DNA of 64,000 bases, taken from NCBI GenBank assembly GCA_022773025.1, contig JALEZF010000007.1, positions 45,271-109,270 of the forward strand, in the 5' to 3' direction. The notes below the pieces were generated by a model. The model was not told the origin of the DNA, ran no database searches, and saw only the letters and a list, made by a program, of their open reading frames with translations. Both the position numbers and the translations under genes were made by a program. Below are positions 1 through 7,691 of the stretch, in pieces (position 1 is the first letter of the stretch; every line of letters begins with the position of its first letter). Source of the DNA: Clostridium sp. (GTDB lineage: Bacteria > Bacillota > Clostridia > Clostridiales > Clostridiaceae).

Positions 1-537
1 TTTATAGTTTTAGCAACAGAAAATCCAATAGAATACCAAGGAACTTTTCCTCTTCCAGAAGCTCAGCTTGATAGATTTATGATAAAAGTAAAGATTGGGT
101 ATCCATCAAAAGAAGCAGAGGAAATAATATTAAGTGTATATAGAGAGCATATGCCTCTAGAGGATATAAATGCCGTTGCCTCCATAGATGAGATTTTAAT
201 GCTTCAAAGTGAAGTAAAGAAAGTAAAGATATCAGAAGATATAACGAAATTTATAGTTGAAATAGCCAATAGTACAAGAAATTCAAAATATATAGCTTTA
301 GGGGTCAGCACTAGAGGGGTATTAGCGCTTCAGAGAATATGCCAAGCAACAGCACTTATAAGAGGAAGAAATTATGTAGTGCCAGATGATGTGAAAGAAA
401 ATCTAATTATGGTTTTGAGTCATAGAATACTTCTAAGCCCTCTAGGAGTATCGAATAAATACAGTAGAGAAAGTATAATTGAAGCCATATCACAAAGAAT
501 AGATCCTCCAAGGGTAAAGTTTAATGATTGGAATTAA
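1..537 (+). CDS. MoxR-family AAA+ ATPase, C-terminal part (5' end outside the window)
   Basis: The reading frame is open from base 1 and the gene starts upstream of the window. The visible part begins in the AAA+ core at the sensor-1 stretch ATENPIEYQGTFPLPEAQ, followed by LDRF with the arginine finger, then the helical lid domain. This wording is characteristic of MoxR ATPases, which act as chaperone-like ATPases for cofactor insertion or assembly of VWA/DUF58 partners. The stop overlaps the start of the DUF58 gene by 14 nt and a transglutaminase-like membrane protein follows, the standard MoxR-DUF58-transglutaminase cluster. The substrate is unknown. Confidence 0.9.
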   Translation, partial: FIVLATENPIEYQGTFPLPEAQLDRFMIKVKIGYPSKEAEEIILSVYREHMPLEDINAVASIDEILMLQSEVKKVKISEDITKFIVEIANSTRNSKYIALGVSTRGVLALQRICQATALIRGRNYVVPDDVKENLIMVLSHRILLSPLGVSNKYSRESIIEAISQRIDPPRVKFNDWN

Positions 538-1684
538 AGTTAATTTAAGAATGCTATTTTTATTAATAACCTCTTTTATATTTTATTATTTGCAGGGAGG
601 GTACATCGCAGCTGGATTTTTCTTTAGTATACTTTCACTTTTTATATTGGCGGCTTTTGTAGATGGAATGAATTATTTCACTATAAAATTTACAGTGTAT
701 TTAGATGAAAGCATATATTTTAGCGGAGATGAGGTAGAAGTAATGCTAAATATACAAAATAAAAGCTTCTTCTCCATTCCATATATGATTATAAAAAGGC
801 ATGCTTTAGAAGAGTCTTATGATAAATATGAAGGAGAAGCTTTAAGCTTAGGTATAAACGGAGAGGAGCTTTTAGGATATAAGATTAAATTTTATCATAG
901 AGGGGTTTATGATTTAGAGGATTTTGAAATATCCATAAGTGACTACTTTAATATATTTACTATAAGAAAAAATAAAAGAAGTCATAAGAAAGTTACAGTT
1001 TATCCAAAGCTTTATAATATAGCAAAAGAAGAGTACTTAGGTGGAATTAACCTATTAGAAACTCAAAGTAGCAGTGACACATCTATAGAGGACATGCATG
1101 ATGTAAAGGAAATGAGAAAGTACGTATATGGTGATAATGTAAAGAGGATAAATTGGAAGCTTAGCGCTAAGACAGGAGAGCTTATAGTTAAAAGCTATAA
1201 TTATAAATCAGGCAAGGAATGTCTCGTATTTCTTGATATGAATAAAGAAAATTATGTCCTAGATTCTAAGGGGATCATGGAGGAACGTCTTGTGGATTTT
1301 ACGGAGTCTATAATAAAGGGGTTCAATGCATCAATTGATTCCTATAAGGTTTATATAAATAATTCTCCTTCATGGGAAATGGAAATAAACTCAAATAGAG
1401 ATATTGAAAGAGTAAATGAGTATTTTCTTCAAAATAAAAGCTGTGGTGACTGCACTATGGCTGAGTATATGAGAAGTATCGTTGATGAAAGATTTTCAGG
1501 AAGGCAGTTTATAATTATTATTGGAAAAGTTACAAAAGAATTTATAGACTCATTGATTATAATAAAAGGAGTTTCTAAGTATCTATGTGTCTTTTATTTA
1601 GTGGCAGAGGAAGACCTTAAGAAGAAACTAAAAGAAGAACACATTGAAGCTTTCAATATAAATTTAGTAATGAAAGAAAAATAA
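524..1684 (+). CDS. DUF58 domain protein, membrane-anchored partner of MoxR
   Basis: 386 residues. Two hydrophobic N-terminal segments (about residues 8-45) are followed by a soluble domain with the DUF58 signature MRKYVYGDNVKRINWKLSAK at about residues 196-215. DUF58 proteins have a von Willebrand A-like fold and sit between MoxR and a transglutaminase-like protein in many bacteria. The ATG at 524 overlaps the end of the MoxR gene, so translation is probably coupled. No enzymatic function is established for the family. Confidence 0.88.
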   Translation: MIGIKVNLRMLFLLITSFIFYYLQGGYIAAGFFFSILSLFILAAFVDGMNYFTIKFTVYLDESIYFSGDEVEVMLNIQNKSFFSIPYMIIKRHALEESYDKYEGEALSLGINGEELLGYKIKFYHRGVYDLEDFEISISDYFNIFTIRKNKRSHKKVTVYPKLYNIAKEEYLGGINLLETQSSSDTSIEDMHDVKEMRKYVYGDNVKRINWKLSAKTGELIVKSYNYKSGKECLVFLDMNKENYVLDSKGIMEERLVDFTESIIKGFNASIDSYKVYINNSPSWEMEINSNRDIERVNEYFLQNKSCGDCTMAEYMRSIVDERFSGRQFIIIIGKVTKEFIDSLIIIKGVSKYLCVFYLVAEEDLKKKLKEEHIEAFNINLVMKEK

Positions 1685-1701
1685 AAGATGGAGGGGGAAC
1701 T

Positions 1702-3834
1702 GTGAGTTTTTTTAAAAGAAACAAATTCGGAATAATTCTAACATATTTGAATTCTATTTTTATAATATCTCTTTTTAAGAAATGTTATGATATTCAGAAA
1801 CTTAGCTATTTATTAGTAACGGGTCTGTTTATTATATCCCTCATCATATACTTTGTCTTTTCAGAAATTTTATGGGAGGATAAAAAAAGATTTTATGTCA
1901 TAGCTACTATTTTATTCCTAGGAATATTTTTGGTATTTATATTTAGAGAAGATGTTTATAACTTTGTAACTAAGGATATAGTTTATAATATAGTTACCAT
2001 AAATCAATTGGTAGCAGATAAAAGACCAACTTTCTTTAATCAATACAAATATATAATAGCATTTGTATTTCCGCCTATAATAATTTTATTTTTAAGTCTT
2101 TCTAAAAATCTAAAGCTAAATTTTATTGTGTATATAAACCTATTGTTCATGATGTTTTTTTACTATATAGGCTATGATAAACTAATAAGAGGATCTATGA
2201 TACTTTTTATAGCTGCAAATATAGTTGCATTAGGTATCAATGAGCATAATATGTTTTTGAAATATACTCGGGACTCTAATGTGAGAAACAGCATAAAGGA
2301 TTCTACAATAATTTTTAAAGTCATTTCATTAGCTATGGTAATAGCAATTATAATCAATATATTGCCCTTAGATAAAGAAGGCAAATACCAAGCTATCATA
2401 GAGGACAAAATGTCATCTGTGATGCGCACTAACGGAATAGGAGCCGTAGATATAGAGGGAAAGTATGATTTGAGTTATTCAGGGTACAATAATTCCTCTA
2501 AAATCTTAGGGGGAAGTGTAAATATAGATAGCAGTAGGGTATTGAAGGTAAAGGGTGATTATAGAGGGTTATATTTAAGAGGAAGCGTAAAGGACTATTA
2601 TGACGGTAGTTCTTGGAAAAATACATCGAAAGAATATAGCAGAATAGATATAGAAAAGCCTTACCTTGGGGAAAATACTTCAAAAATATCTATAGAGCAA
2701 CTATCTATAGAAACCAACACATTATTTACCCCTCTAAAAACCATAAACGTAGAACTGGAAGGTAGAGGTGTTTATAAAGATAGTATAGACAATAGCTTTT
2801 TGTCTAAAACAGACAAAAAAAATGTATATGAGGTAGAGTATCTAAAAGAAGGGAGTCCTATTATAATAGACAATCCTAGATTAGATAAAGATATAAAAGA
2901 AATGTATCTACAGGTGCCTGATATAGTGACGGAAAGAACCAAAGAACTCACTAGAAATATAACAAAGGATAAAAACACATCTTATGAAAAAGCTATGGCT
3001 ATAAAGGATTATTTAGAAAAGAATTGTAGCTATTCAACCTCTGTTGGAAGTGTTCAGGTCAATGGAGATTTTGTAGATAATTTTTTATTTAACGATAAGA
3101 GAGGGTACTGCGTTTATTTTGCTTCTGCATTAACTGTCATGAGCAGGATAGCTGGTGTACCAGCAAGATATGTAGAAGGTTTCAAAATAGGAGAAAAAAC
3201 AAGGGCTAATGAAGAACTTTATGTCACTAATGAAGATGCCCATGCATGGACAGAAATATGTATAAATGAAACAAAAGATAGATGGATTTCTATTGATGCT
3301 TCTGCAACAATAACTGAACAAACACAAGGCACCCTTCATAATGAATCGGAAAATACAGGGGACAATCAAATTAATCCTGAAAATATAAAAGACCAGGTAG
3401 AAGAAGAAACATCAAATGAAGAGTTAAATGTAGAAAAAGAAGACAGAAAAGATTTAAAAAGTTTTGTATATATATCGCTAATATCAGGACTTATAACTTA
3501 TATAATATTTAGGTTTCTGAAAGCTAAGTCTGTAAAGAAAGGGTTCAGAGGTTATGTGGAGCCTTCGGATCTATATCAGTATTCTTTAAGAATACTTAGA
3601 TTAACAGGGATAGAGAAGAAAAAATATATGACAGATTTAGAATTTGCATATAGTATCAAAGATAAAAAAATAAGGGAAACTATTATAAACTTAGTTCAAT
3701 ATTCCTATGGAGAATATTACGGAGGAGAAAAATCTTTTATAAAGGGAGAAAAAACCATAGAAGTTTTAGATGAGTATTTAAAAAAACATCTAAGCAAAAC
3801 AAAGTATTATAGTAACAAATATTTTGGAAAATAA
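1702..3834 (+). CDS. Membrane transglutaminase-like cysteine protease-fold protein (TgpA type)
   Basis: 710 residues, GTG start preceded by GGAGGGGG. The N-terminal 220 residues hold several transmembrane helices, then an extracytoplasmic domain, a transglutaminase-like core, one TM helix near residues 588-608 and a C-terminal DUF4129-like tail. The catalytic triad is readable: Cys470 (GYCVYFASA), His514 (DAHAWTE) and Asp532 (WISIDAS). This matches the TgpA family. Its place after MoxR and DUF58 (17 nt spacing) completes a conserved three-gene unit. The substrate is unknown; cell-surface or peptidoglycan-linked protein modification is an inference. Confidence 0.87.
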   Translation: MSFFKRNKFGIILTYLNSIFIISLFKKCYDIQKLSYLLVTGLFIISLIIYFVFSEILWEDKKRFYVIATILFLGIFLVFIFREDVYNFVTKDIVYNIVTINQLVADKRPTFFNQYKYIIAFVFPPIIILFLSLSKNLKLNFIVYINLLFMMFFYYIGYDKLIRGSMILFIAANIVALGINEHNMFLKYTRDSNVRNSIKDSTIIFKVISLAMVIAIIINILPLDKEGKYQAIIEDKMSSVMRTNGIGAVDIEGKYDLSYSGYNNSSKILGGSVNIDSSRVLKVKGDYRGLYLRGSVKDYYDGSSWKNTSKEYSRIDIEKPYLGENTSKISIEQLSIETNTLFTPLKTINVELEGRGVYKDSIDNSFLSKTDKKNVYEVEYLKEGSPIIIDNPRLDKDIKEMYLQVPDIVTERTKELTRNITKDKNTSYEKAMAIKDYLEKNCSYSTSVGSVQVNGDFVDNFLFNDKRGYCVYFASALTVMSRIAGVPARYVEGFKIGEKTRANEELYVTNEDAHAWTEICINETKDRWISIDASATITEQTQGTLHNESENTGDNQINPENIKDQVEEETSNEELNVEKEDRKDLKSFVYISLISGLITYIIFRFLKAKSVKKGFRGYVEPSDLYQYSLRILRLTGIEKKKYMTDLEFAYSIKDKKIRETIINLVQYSYGEYYGGEKSFIKGEKTIEVLDEYLKKHLSKTKYYSNKYFGK

Positions 3835-3836
3835 CT

Positions 3837-3888
3837 GAAATTAGGTGAGTCAGGCTGAATGTAGATTATACTATTTATGCCTAATTTC
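3837..3888 (+). terminator. Possible terminator hairpin after the transglutaminase gene
   Basis: GAAATTAGG at 3837-3845 is the perfect reverse complement of CCTAATTTC at 3880-3888, directly behind the stop codon. The loop is long (34 nt) and only a weak T-rich stretch follows, so termination is uncertain. Confidence 0.3.
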
Positions 3889-4019
3889 TAATTTATTAAA
3901 AATATGATTGAATTGTATATTATTTATGAACTTTACTTCAAAACTTTACTACTCACAGGATTTAGAGTAATATATTTTATGTATCTATATGTCATTTTAA
4001 GATACATGGAGGGACTCAT

Positions 4020-4487
4020 ATGAATTTAAATATAGTTTTATATCAACCAGAAATACCACAAAATACAGGAAATATAGCAAGGACATGTGTCCTTACAAAC
4101 TCAAAGCTTCATCTTATTAAGCCTCTTGGCTTTAGTTTAGATGAAAAACATTTAAAAAGAGCAGGACTAGATTATTGGAAATACCTGGATTTAGAGATTC
4201 ATGAAAGTTATGAAGCTTTTAGAGAAAAATATAAAGAAGGAAACTTTTATCTATCAACTACAAAAAGAAGCAGGATATATACAGATATAGAGTTTAAAAA
4301 GGGAGATTTCATTATATTTGGAAGAGAGTCAAGCGGAGTACCAGAGTATATAAGAGAAGATATTGAAAATGGATGCATCAGAGTACCAATGATAGAATCA
4401 AGTACAAGATCTTTGAATTTATCTAATACTGTAGCATTAGTAGCATATGAAGCTTTAAGACAGCTAGATTTTCCAAATATGAAATAG
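4020..4487 (+). CDS. trmL: tRNA (cytidine(34)-2'-O)-methyltransferase (SPOUT family)
   Basis: 155 residues, the usual length for TrmL/CspR. It methylates the wobble ribose of tRNA-Leu using SAM. The start MNLNIVLYQPEIPQNTGNIA contains the family signature PEIPQNTGNIAR. The knotted SAM site is read from FGRESSGVPEYI, RVPMIESSTRSLNLSN and VALVAYEALRQ. GGAGGGA lies 7 nt before the ATG. The 132 nt upstream probably carry its promoter. It is followed at 22 nt by a DegV gene. Confidence 0.92.
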   Translation: MNLNIVLYQPEIPQNTGNIARTCVLTNSKLHLIKPLGFSLDEKHLKRAGLDYWKYLDLEIHESYEAFREKYKEGNFYLSTTKRSRIYTDIEFKKGDFIIFGRESSGVPEYIREDIENGCIRVPMIESSTRSLNLSNTVALVAYEALRQLDFPNMK

Positions 4488-4509
4488 AGATGGAGAGGAA
4501 TTTATATTG

Positions 4510-5346
4510 ATGGAAAAAATAAAAATTATAACAGATAGTACATCAGATTTAAGTAAAGACATCGTTGAAAAATACAATATAGAAGTGCTACCCCTTATAG
4601 TTAATTTTGGAGAAGAGAGTTATTATGATGGAGTCGACATGACTTTTGATAAATTAATAGCTAAAATAAAAGAAGGAGCGGAATTTCCAACAACATCTCA
4701 AATAAATCCTCAAAGATTTTATGATTGCTTCAAGAAATATATAGAAGAAGATTATAAAATAATATATATAAGCATAGGTTCAAAGTTTAGCGGTACATAT
4801 CAATCAGCGTGTATAGCAAGAGATATGCTTAACTCAGAGGATATAGTTATAATAGATTCTGAGAATGTAACATCGGGTCTTGGAATTCTTGTTATTTATG
4901 CAGGGCAATTAATGGACCAAGGAAAGAACTTAAGAGAGATAGAAAAGGAAATTTTAGAATGTGTTCCAAAGGTAGACAATATGCTTGCATTTAACTCTTT
5001 AGAGCATTTAATAAAAGGTGGGAGATTATCTAAGACAGCAGGTTTTATAGGTAACGTTCTAAATATCAAACCAATGCTTGCTATAAGAGATGGTGAGATA
5101 GGAGTCATAGATAAGGTTAGAGGAACGAAAAAGGCTCTTAAAGCTGTAACTGACTATTTAGATGACAAAAAAATCAAACCAGGAACTCCTGTGATACTTT
5201 TAGAAGCTCCAGGTGGTGATATGAAGAATGTGGTCCGTGAAAAGCTAGAAGAGAAAAACCTTGAAATTATAGAGCAAAAGGTTGGATGTGTGGTAGGAAC
5301 TCATTCTGGTCCAGATGCAGTTGGTGTTTTGTTTATAAAAGAATAA
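4510..5346 (+). CDS. DegV family fatty-acid-binding protein
   Basis: 278 residues. The opening MEKIKIITDSTSDLSKDI and the motifs PTTSQINPQRF, SIGSKFSGTYQSA and THSGPDAVGVLF are typical of DegV proteins, which bind a long-chain fatty acid and include FakB, partner of fatty acid kinase FakA. No fakA is in this window. The ATG at 4510 lies 11 nt after GGAGAGG; a TTG one codon earlier (4507) is an alternative start. A strong terminator follows. Confidence 0.88.
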   Translation: MEKIKIITDSTSDLSKDIVEKYNIEVLPLIVNFGEESYYDGVDMTFDKLIAKIKEGAEFPTTSQINPQRFYDCFKKYIEEDYKIIYISIGSKFSGTYQSACIARDMLNSEDIVIIDSENVTSGLGILVIYAGQLMDQGKNLREIEKEILECVPKVDNMLAFNSLEHLIKGGRLSKTAGFIGNVLNIKPMLAIRDGEIGVIDKVRGTKKALKAVTDYLDDKKIKPGTPVILLEAPGGDMKNVVREKLEEKNLEIIEQKVGCVVGTHSGPDAVGVLFIKE

Positions 5347-5370
5347 GAGAAAAATATTTTATAGAAATTG

Positions 5371-5404
5371 AAAGTCTTCAAATAATATTATTTGGAGACT
5401 TTTG
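5371..5404 (+). terminator. Rho-independent terminator after degV
   Basis: AAAGTCTTCAAATAA pairs with TTATTTGGAGACTTT around a 2-nt centre, ending in TTTTG. It isolates the grd operon from upstream transcription. Confidence 0.8.
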
Positions 5405-5563
5405 TAAAATATATAATAGAAAAAACCTTAAAATGTAAACATTATCATAATAAGACTTGAAAAGTATGAAAAAATAGTTTTTTATAAATTTTAAGAATAA
5501 GACCTATTACAAAAACAAATAGAATTATTCGAAAATTTTATGGTAAAAGCCGTGAACCTAGTA

Positions 5564-5569
5564 TATAAT
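5564..5569 (+). promoter_or_regulatory. Probable -10 box of the grd operon promoter
   Basis: TATAAT at 5564-5569 sits about 30 nt before the first riboswitch helix, where a leader transcript should begin. No good -35 hexamer is visible 17 nt upstream, so only the -10 is proposed. Confidence 0.4.
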
Positions 5570-5601
5570 GAAGATGTAGAAAATAAATAGCTGTGAATGA
5601 A

Positions 5602-5758
5602 ATTCTCGGGAGATGATTCTGAAAAAGAATAGCCGAAGGAATAAGTAATGTATTCCCATACATTATGAAGCTCTCAGGCAAAAGTATCGAGAATGGACAC
5701 AACTCTGGAAAGCGACTTTCGCACCGAAGGAGCAAATCTCTCAGGTAACAAGACAGAG
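5602..5758 (+). ncRNA. Tandem glycine riboswitch (two aptamers)
   Basis: Aptamer 1 is closed by P1 ATTCTCG (5602-5608) with CGAGAAT (5688-5694) and contains GCCGAAGGA and the conserved CTCTCAGGCAAAAG. Aptamer 2 is closed by CTCTG (5703-5707) with CAGAG (5754-5758) and contains GCACCGAAGGAGCAA and TCTCTCAGGTAACA. The linker between them is only 8 nt, as in known cooperative or tandem glycine switches. The 3' arm of the aptamer-2 P1 overlaps the 5' arm of the terminator that follows, so glycine binding should prevent termination (ON switch) and induce the glycine reductase genes. Confidence 0.95.
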
Positions 5759-5789
5759 CTAAAGGGAACTTTGGTTTGCTGTCTTTTTT
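5751..5789 (+). terminator. Riboswitch expression platform: intrinsic terminator
   Basis: AGACAG (5751-5756) pairs with CTGTCT (5779-5784), with an inner helix CTAAAG/CTTTGG around GGAA, followed by a T run. Its 5' arm shares CAG (5754-5756) with the closing helix of glycine aptamer 2, so the two structures exclude each other. Confidence 0.88.
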
Positions 5790-5846
5790 GTTTGAAAAAA
5801 ATGTGAAAAAAGTAATTATAATTACTACGAAAGGAATCAAAAGCAT

Positions 5847-6224
5847 ATGATAGAACCATGTATAATACTTACTAACAATCCATTAAGCAAAAAGACCTTC
5901 GAAGATAAATTTGAGGTTCAGTATAAAGAAACAGAAGTTTTAGATATTATGTGCATGGTAAGAAATCGAATACATGAAGGCCATAGACTATTGACACATC
6001 CTCTTATGAGCAGTGTAAAACCTAATGAAACTCCATATAGGACAATCGTTATTTCTAAGGAAAAAGGAAAATTAGATTTTGACTCTCTTACTATTATAGA
6101 GGACTCAATAAACACAACTAAAAAGTTTTTAAATATGGCTAAAACACCACAATGGACACAATCCATACTAGAAGACTTTGAACTAATAGATATGGATTTA
6201 ATAAAAAATGCTCTTAATCTTTAA
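5847..6224 (+). CDS. grdX: GrdX family protein
   Basis: 125 residues, beginning MIEPCIILTNNPLSKK, with the family stretch VRNRIHEGHRLLTHPLMSSVKPNETPYRT in the middle. GrdX is the small first gene of many glycine reductase operons; its biochemical role is not established. AAAGGAA lies upstream of the ATG. It is the first gene behind the glycine riboswitch, 58 nt after the terminator. The stop codon lies inside a hairpin (6206-6233). Confidence 0.9.
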   Translation: MIEPCIILTNNPLSKKTFEDKFEVQYKETEVLDIMCMVRNRIHEGHRLLTHPLMSSVKPNETPYRTIVISKEKGKLDFDSLTIIEDSINTTKKFLNMAKTPQWTQSILEDFELIDMDLIKNALNL

Positions 6225-6233
6225 AGAGCATTT
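6206..6233 (+). other. Intergenic hairpin grdX-trxB
   Basis: AAATGCTCTT pairs perfectly with AAGAGCATTT around an 8-nt loop that ends at the grdX stop. There is no proper T tract, so it is more likely an attenuator or mRNA-stability element than a full terminator. Confidence 0.55.
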
Positions 6234-6267
6234 ATAAAAAAGAATTTACGTAAGTAGGAGGATTAGT

Positions 6268-7191
6268 ATGTCAAAGATTTACGATACCATCATCATTGGT
6301 GGAGGACCAGCAGGTTTATCTGCAGCATTATATGCAGGAAGATCAAAAATGTCAACACTTGTAATTGAAAGAGGAAAATTTGGCGGACAAGCAGCTACTA
6401 CTGATGAACTTGAAAATTATCCAGGATCTATCTTAGAGTGTACAGGACCTACTCTTATTGAGAGAATGAGAAGCCAAGCAGAAAGCTTTGGAACAGAATT
6501 TGTAAAAGACGAAATAGTAGACATAGATTTAGAAGGAAAGACAAAAACTTTAAAAGGAAGAAAAGAAGAATATCAAGGTAAAACTGTAATAGTAGCTACA
6601 GGAGCTCAACCAAGACTTGGTGGCTTTAAAAATGAAATAGAGCTAAGAGGAAAGGGAGTTTCTTACTGTGCAACTTGTGATGCAGACTTCTTTACAGAGC
6701 TTGATGTTGCGGTTATAGGTGGGGGAGACTCAGCTATAACAGAAGCTATATACTTAACAAAATTTGCTGACAGTGTAACTATAATCCATAGAAGAGATCA
6801 ATTTAGAGCAGCAAAATCTTTAGTAGAAAAGGCACAAAATAATCCAAAAATTAAATTCATATTAGACAGCGTAGTTACAGAAGCTAAGGGTGATGAAATT
6901 CTAGAAGGATTAGTTGTAAAGAATGTTAAAACTGGAGAATTATCTGATGTAAAGGTTGATGGATGCTTCGTATTCGTTGGATTCTTACCAATATCTGAAT
7001 TATTCAAGGGTAAGCTTAACATGAATGAAAGAGGAGACGTAATCACTGATGAAGAGATGAATACTGGAATACCAGGAGTATTTGCAGCAGGAGATATCAG
7101 ACAAAAGTCTCTAAGACAAGTTATTACTGCAGCAGCAGATGGTGCTATAGCAGCAACAAATGCTGAAAAGTATGTAGAAGAAAATTTCTAA
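6268..7191 (+). CDS. trxB: Thioredoxin reductase of the glycine reductase system
   Basis: 307 residues, normal for a bacterial low-Mr thioredoxin reductase. It shows the FAD motif GGGPAGLSAALYAGR near the N-terminus, the redox-active pair C134-A-T-C137 (SYCATCDADFF), the NADPH motif GGGDSAITEA and the C-terminal FAD motif GVFAAGDIRQKSLRQ. It reduces the TrxA encoded next to it. In glycine reductase operons this pair carries electrons from NADPH to selenoprotein A. AGGAGGATTAGT precedes the ATG. Confidence 0.95.
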   Translation: MSKIYDTIIIGGGPAGLSAALYAGRSKMSTLVIERGKFGGQAATTDELENYPGSILECTGPTLIERMRSQAESFGTEFVKDEIVDIDLEGKTKTLKGRKEEYQGKTVIVATGAQPRLGGFKNEIELRGKGVSYCATCDADFFTELDVAVIGGGDSAITEAIYLTKFADSVTIIHRRDQFRAAKSLVEKAQNNPKIKFILDSVVTEAKGDEILEGLVVKNVKTGELSDVKVDGCFVFVGFLPISELFKGKLNMNERGDVITDEEMNTGIPGVFAAGDIRQKSLRQVITAAADGAIAATNAEKYVEENF

Positions 7192-7210
7192 AATTAAATT
7201 TGTATTAAAT

Positions 7211-7237
7211 GGATGGCTGGATTAAAGCCAGCTATCC
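7211..7237 (+). other. Intergenic hairpin trxB-trxA
   Basis: GGATGGCTGG pairs with CCAGCTATCC (one G-U) around a 7-nt loop. No T tract follows. Confidence 0.5.
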
Positions 7238-7268
7238 TATAATAAATAAAAATATAGGAGTGATCAGA

Positions 7269-7598
7269 ATGATAGAATTAAATAAGGACAACTTTGAGGC
7301 AGAAGTGCTACAAAGCGAAAAACCTGTATTTGTTGATTTCTGGGGAGACAAATGTGAAATTTGTAAGGAATTAATGCCAGGAGTACATGGGTTAGAAGAA
7401 AAATATGCTGACAAGATCAAGTTTGCATCTTTAAATATCGGATCAGCAAGAAGACTTGCTATAGCTCAAAAAGTTTTAGGATTACCAACAATGATAATCT
7501 ATAACGGTGGAGAAAAAGCTCAAAGCATAACTCCAGACAAGATAGCAACTCTTGACGATGTAGAAAACTTTATAAAAACATATTACGAAACATTATAA
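7269..7598 (+). CDS. trxA: Thioredoxin dedicated to glycine reductase, unusual active site CEIC
   Basis: 109 residues with the thioredoxin fold pattern PVFVDFWGDKCEICKELMPG and GLPTMIIYNGG (cis-Pro). The redox pair is C29-E-I-C32; the ordinary WCGPC is replaced, W25 being four residues before the first Cys. Variant active sites are known for thioredoxins of amino-acid-reducing clostridia. The ATG at 7269 is chosen because TAGGAGTGATC precedes it and the protein then begins at the normal position; an ATG 60 nt further upstream would add a segment encoded by the 3' half of the preceding hairpin region and has no SD. Confidence 0.9.
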   Translation: MIELNKDNFEAEVLQSEKPVFVDFWGDKCEICKELMPGVHGLEEKYADKIKFASLNIGSARRLAIAQKVLGLPTMIIYNGGEKAQSITPDKIATLDDVENFIKTYYETL

Positions 7599-7613
7599 TT
7601 ATTAAGAAGGTTA

Positions 7614-7651
7614 TAACTAGAATTGTCTCAATATGGAGATAATTCTAGTTA
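7614..7651 (+). other. Intergenic hairpin trxA-grdE
   Basis: TAACTAGAATT pairs perfectly with AATTCTAGTTA and continues as TCTC/GAGA. There is no T tract, so an RNA processing or stabilising role is more likely than termination. Confidence 0.6.
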
Positions 7652-7691
7652 ATAATAAAAGAACTTTCAAATTATTTGGGAGGTGAAGGCT

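Noticed and set aside
5538-5846. A minus-strand ORF of 102 codons before grdX
   Set aside because: It is antisense to the glycine riboswitch and has no SD or recognisable product.
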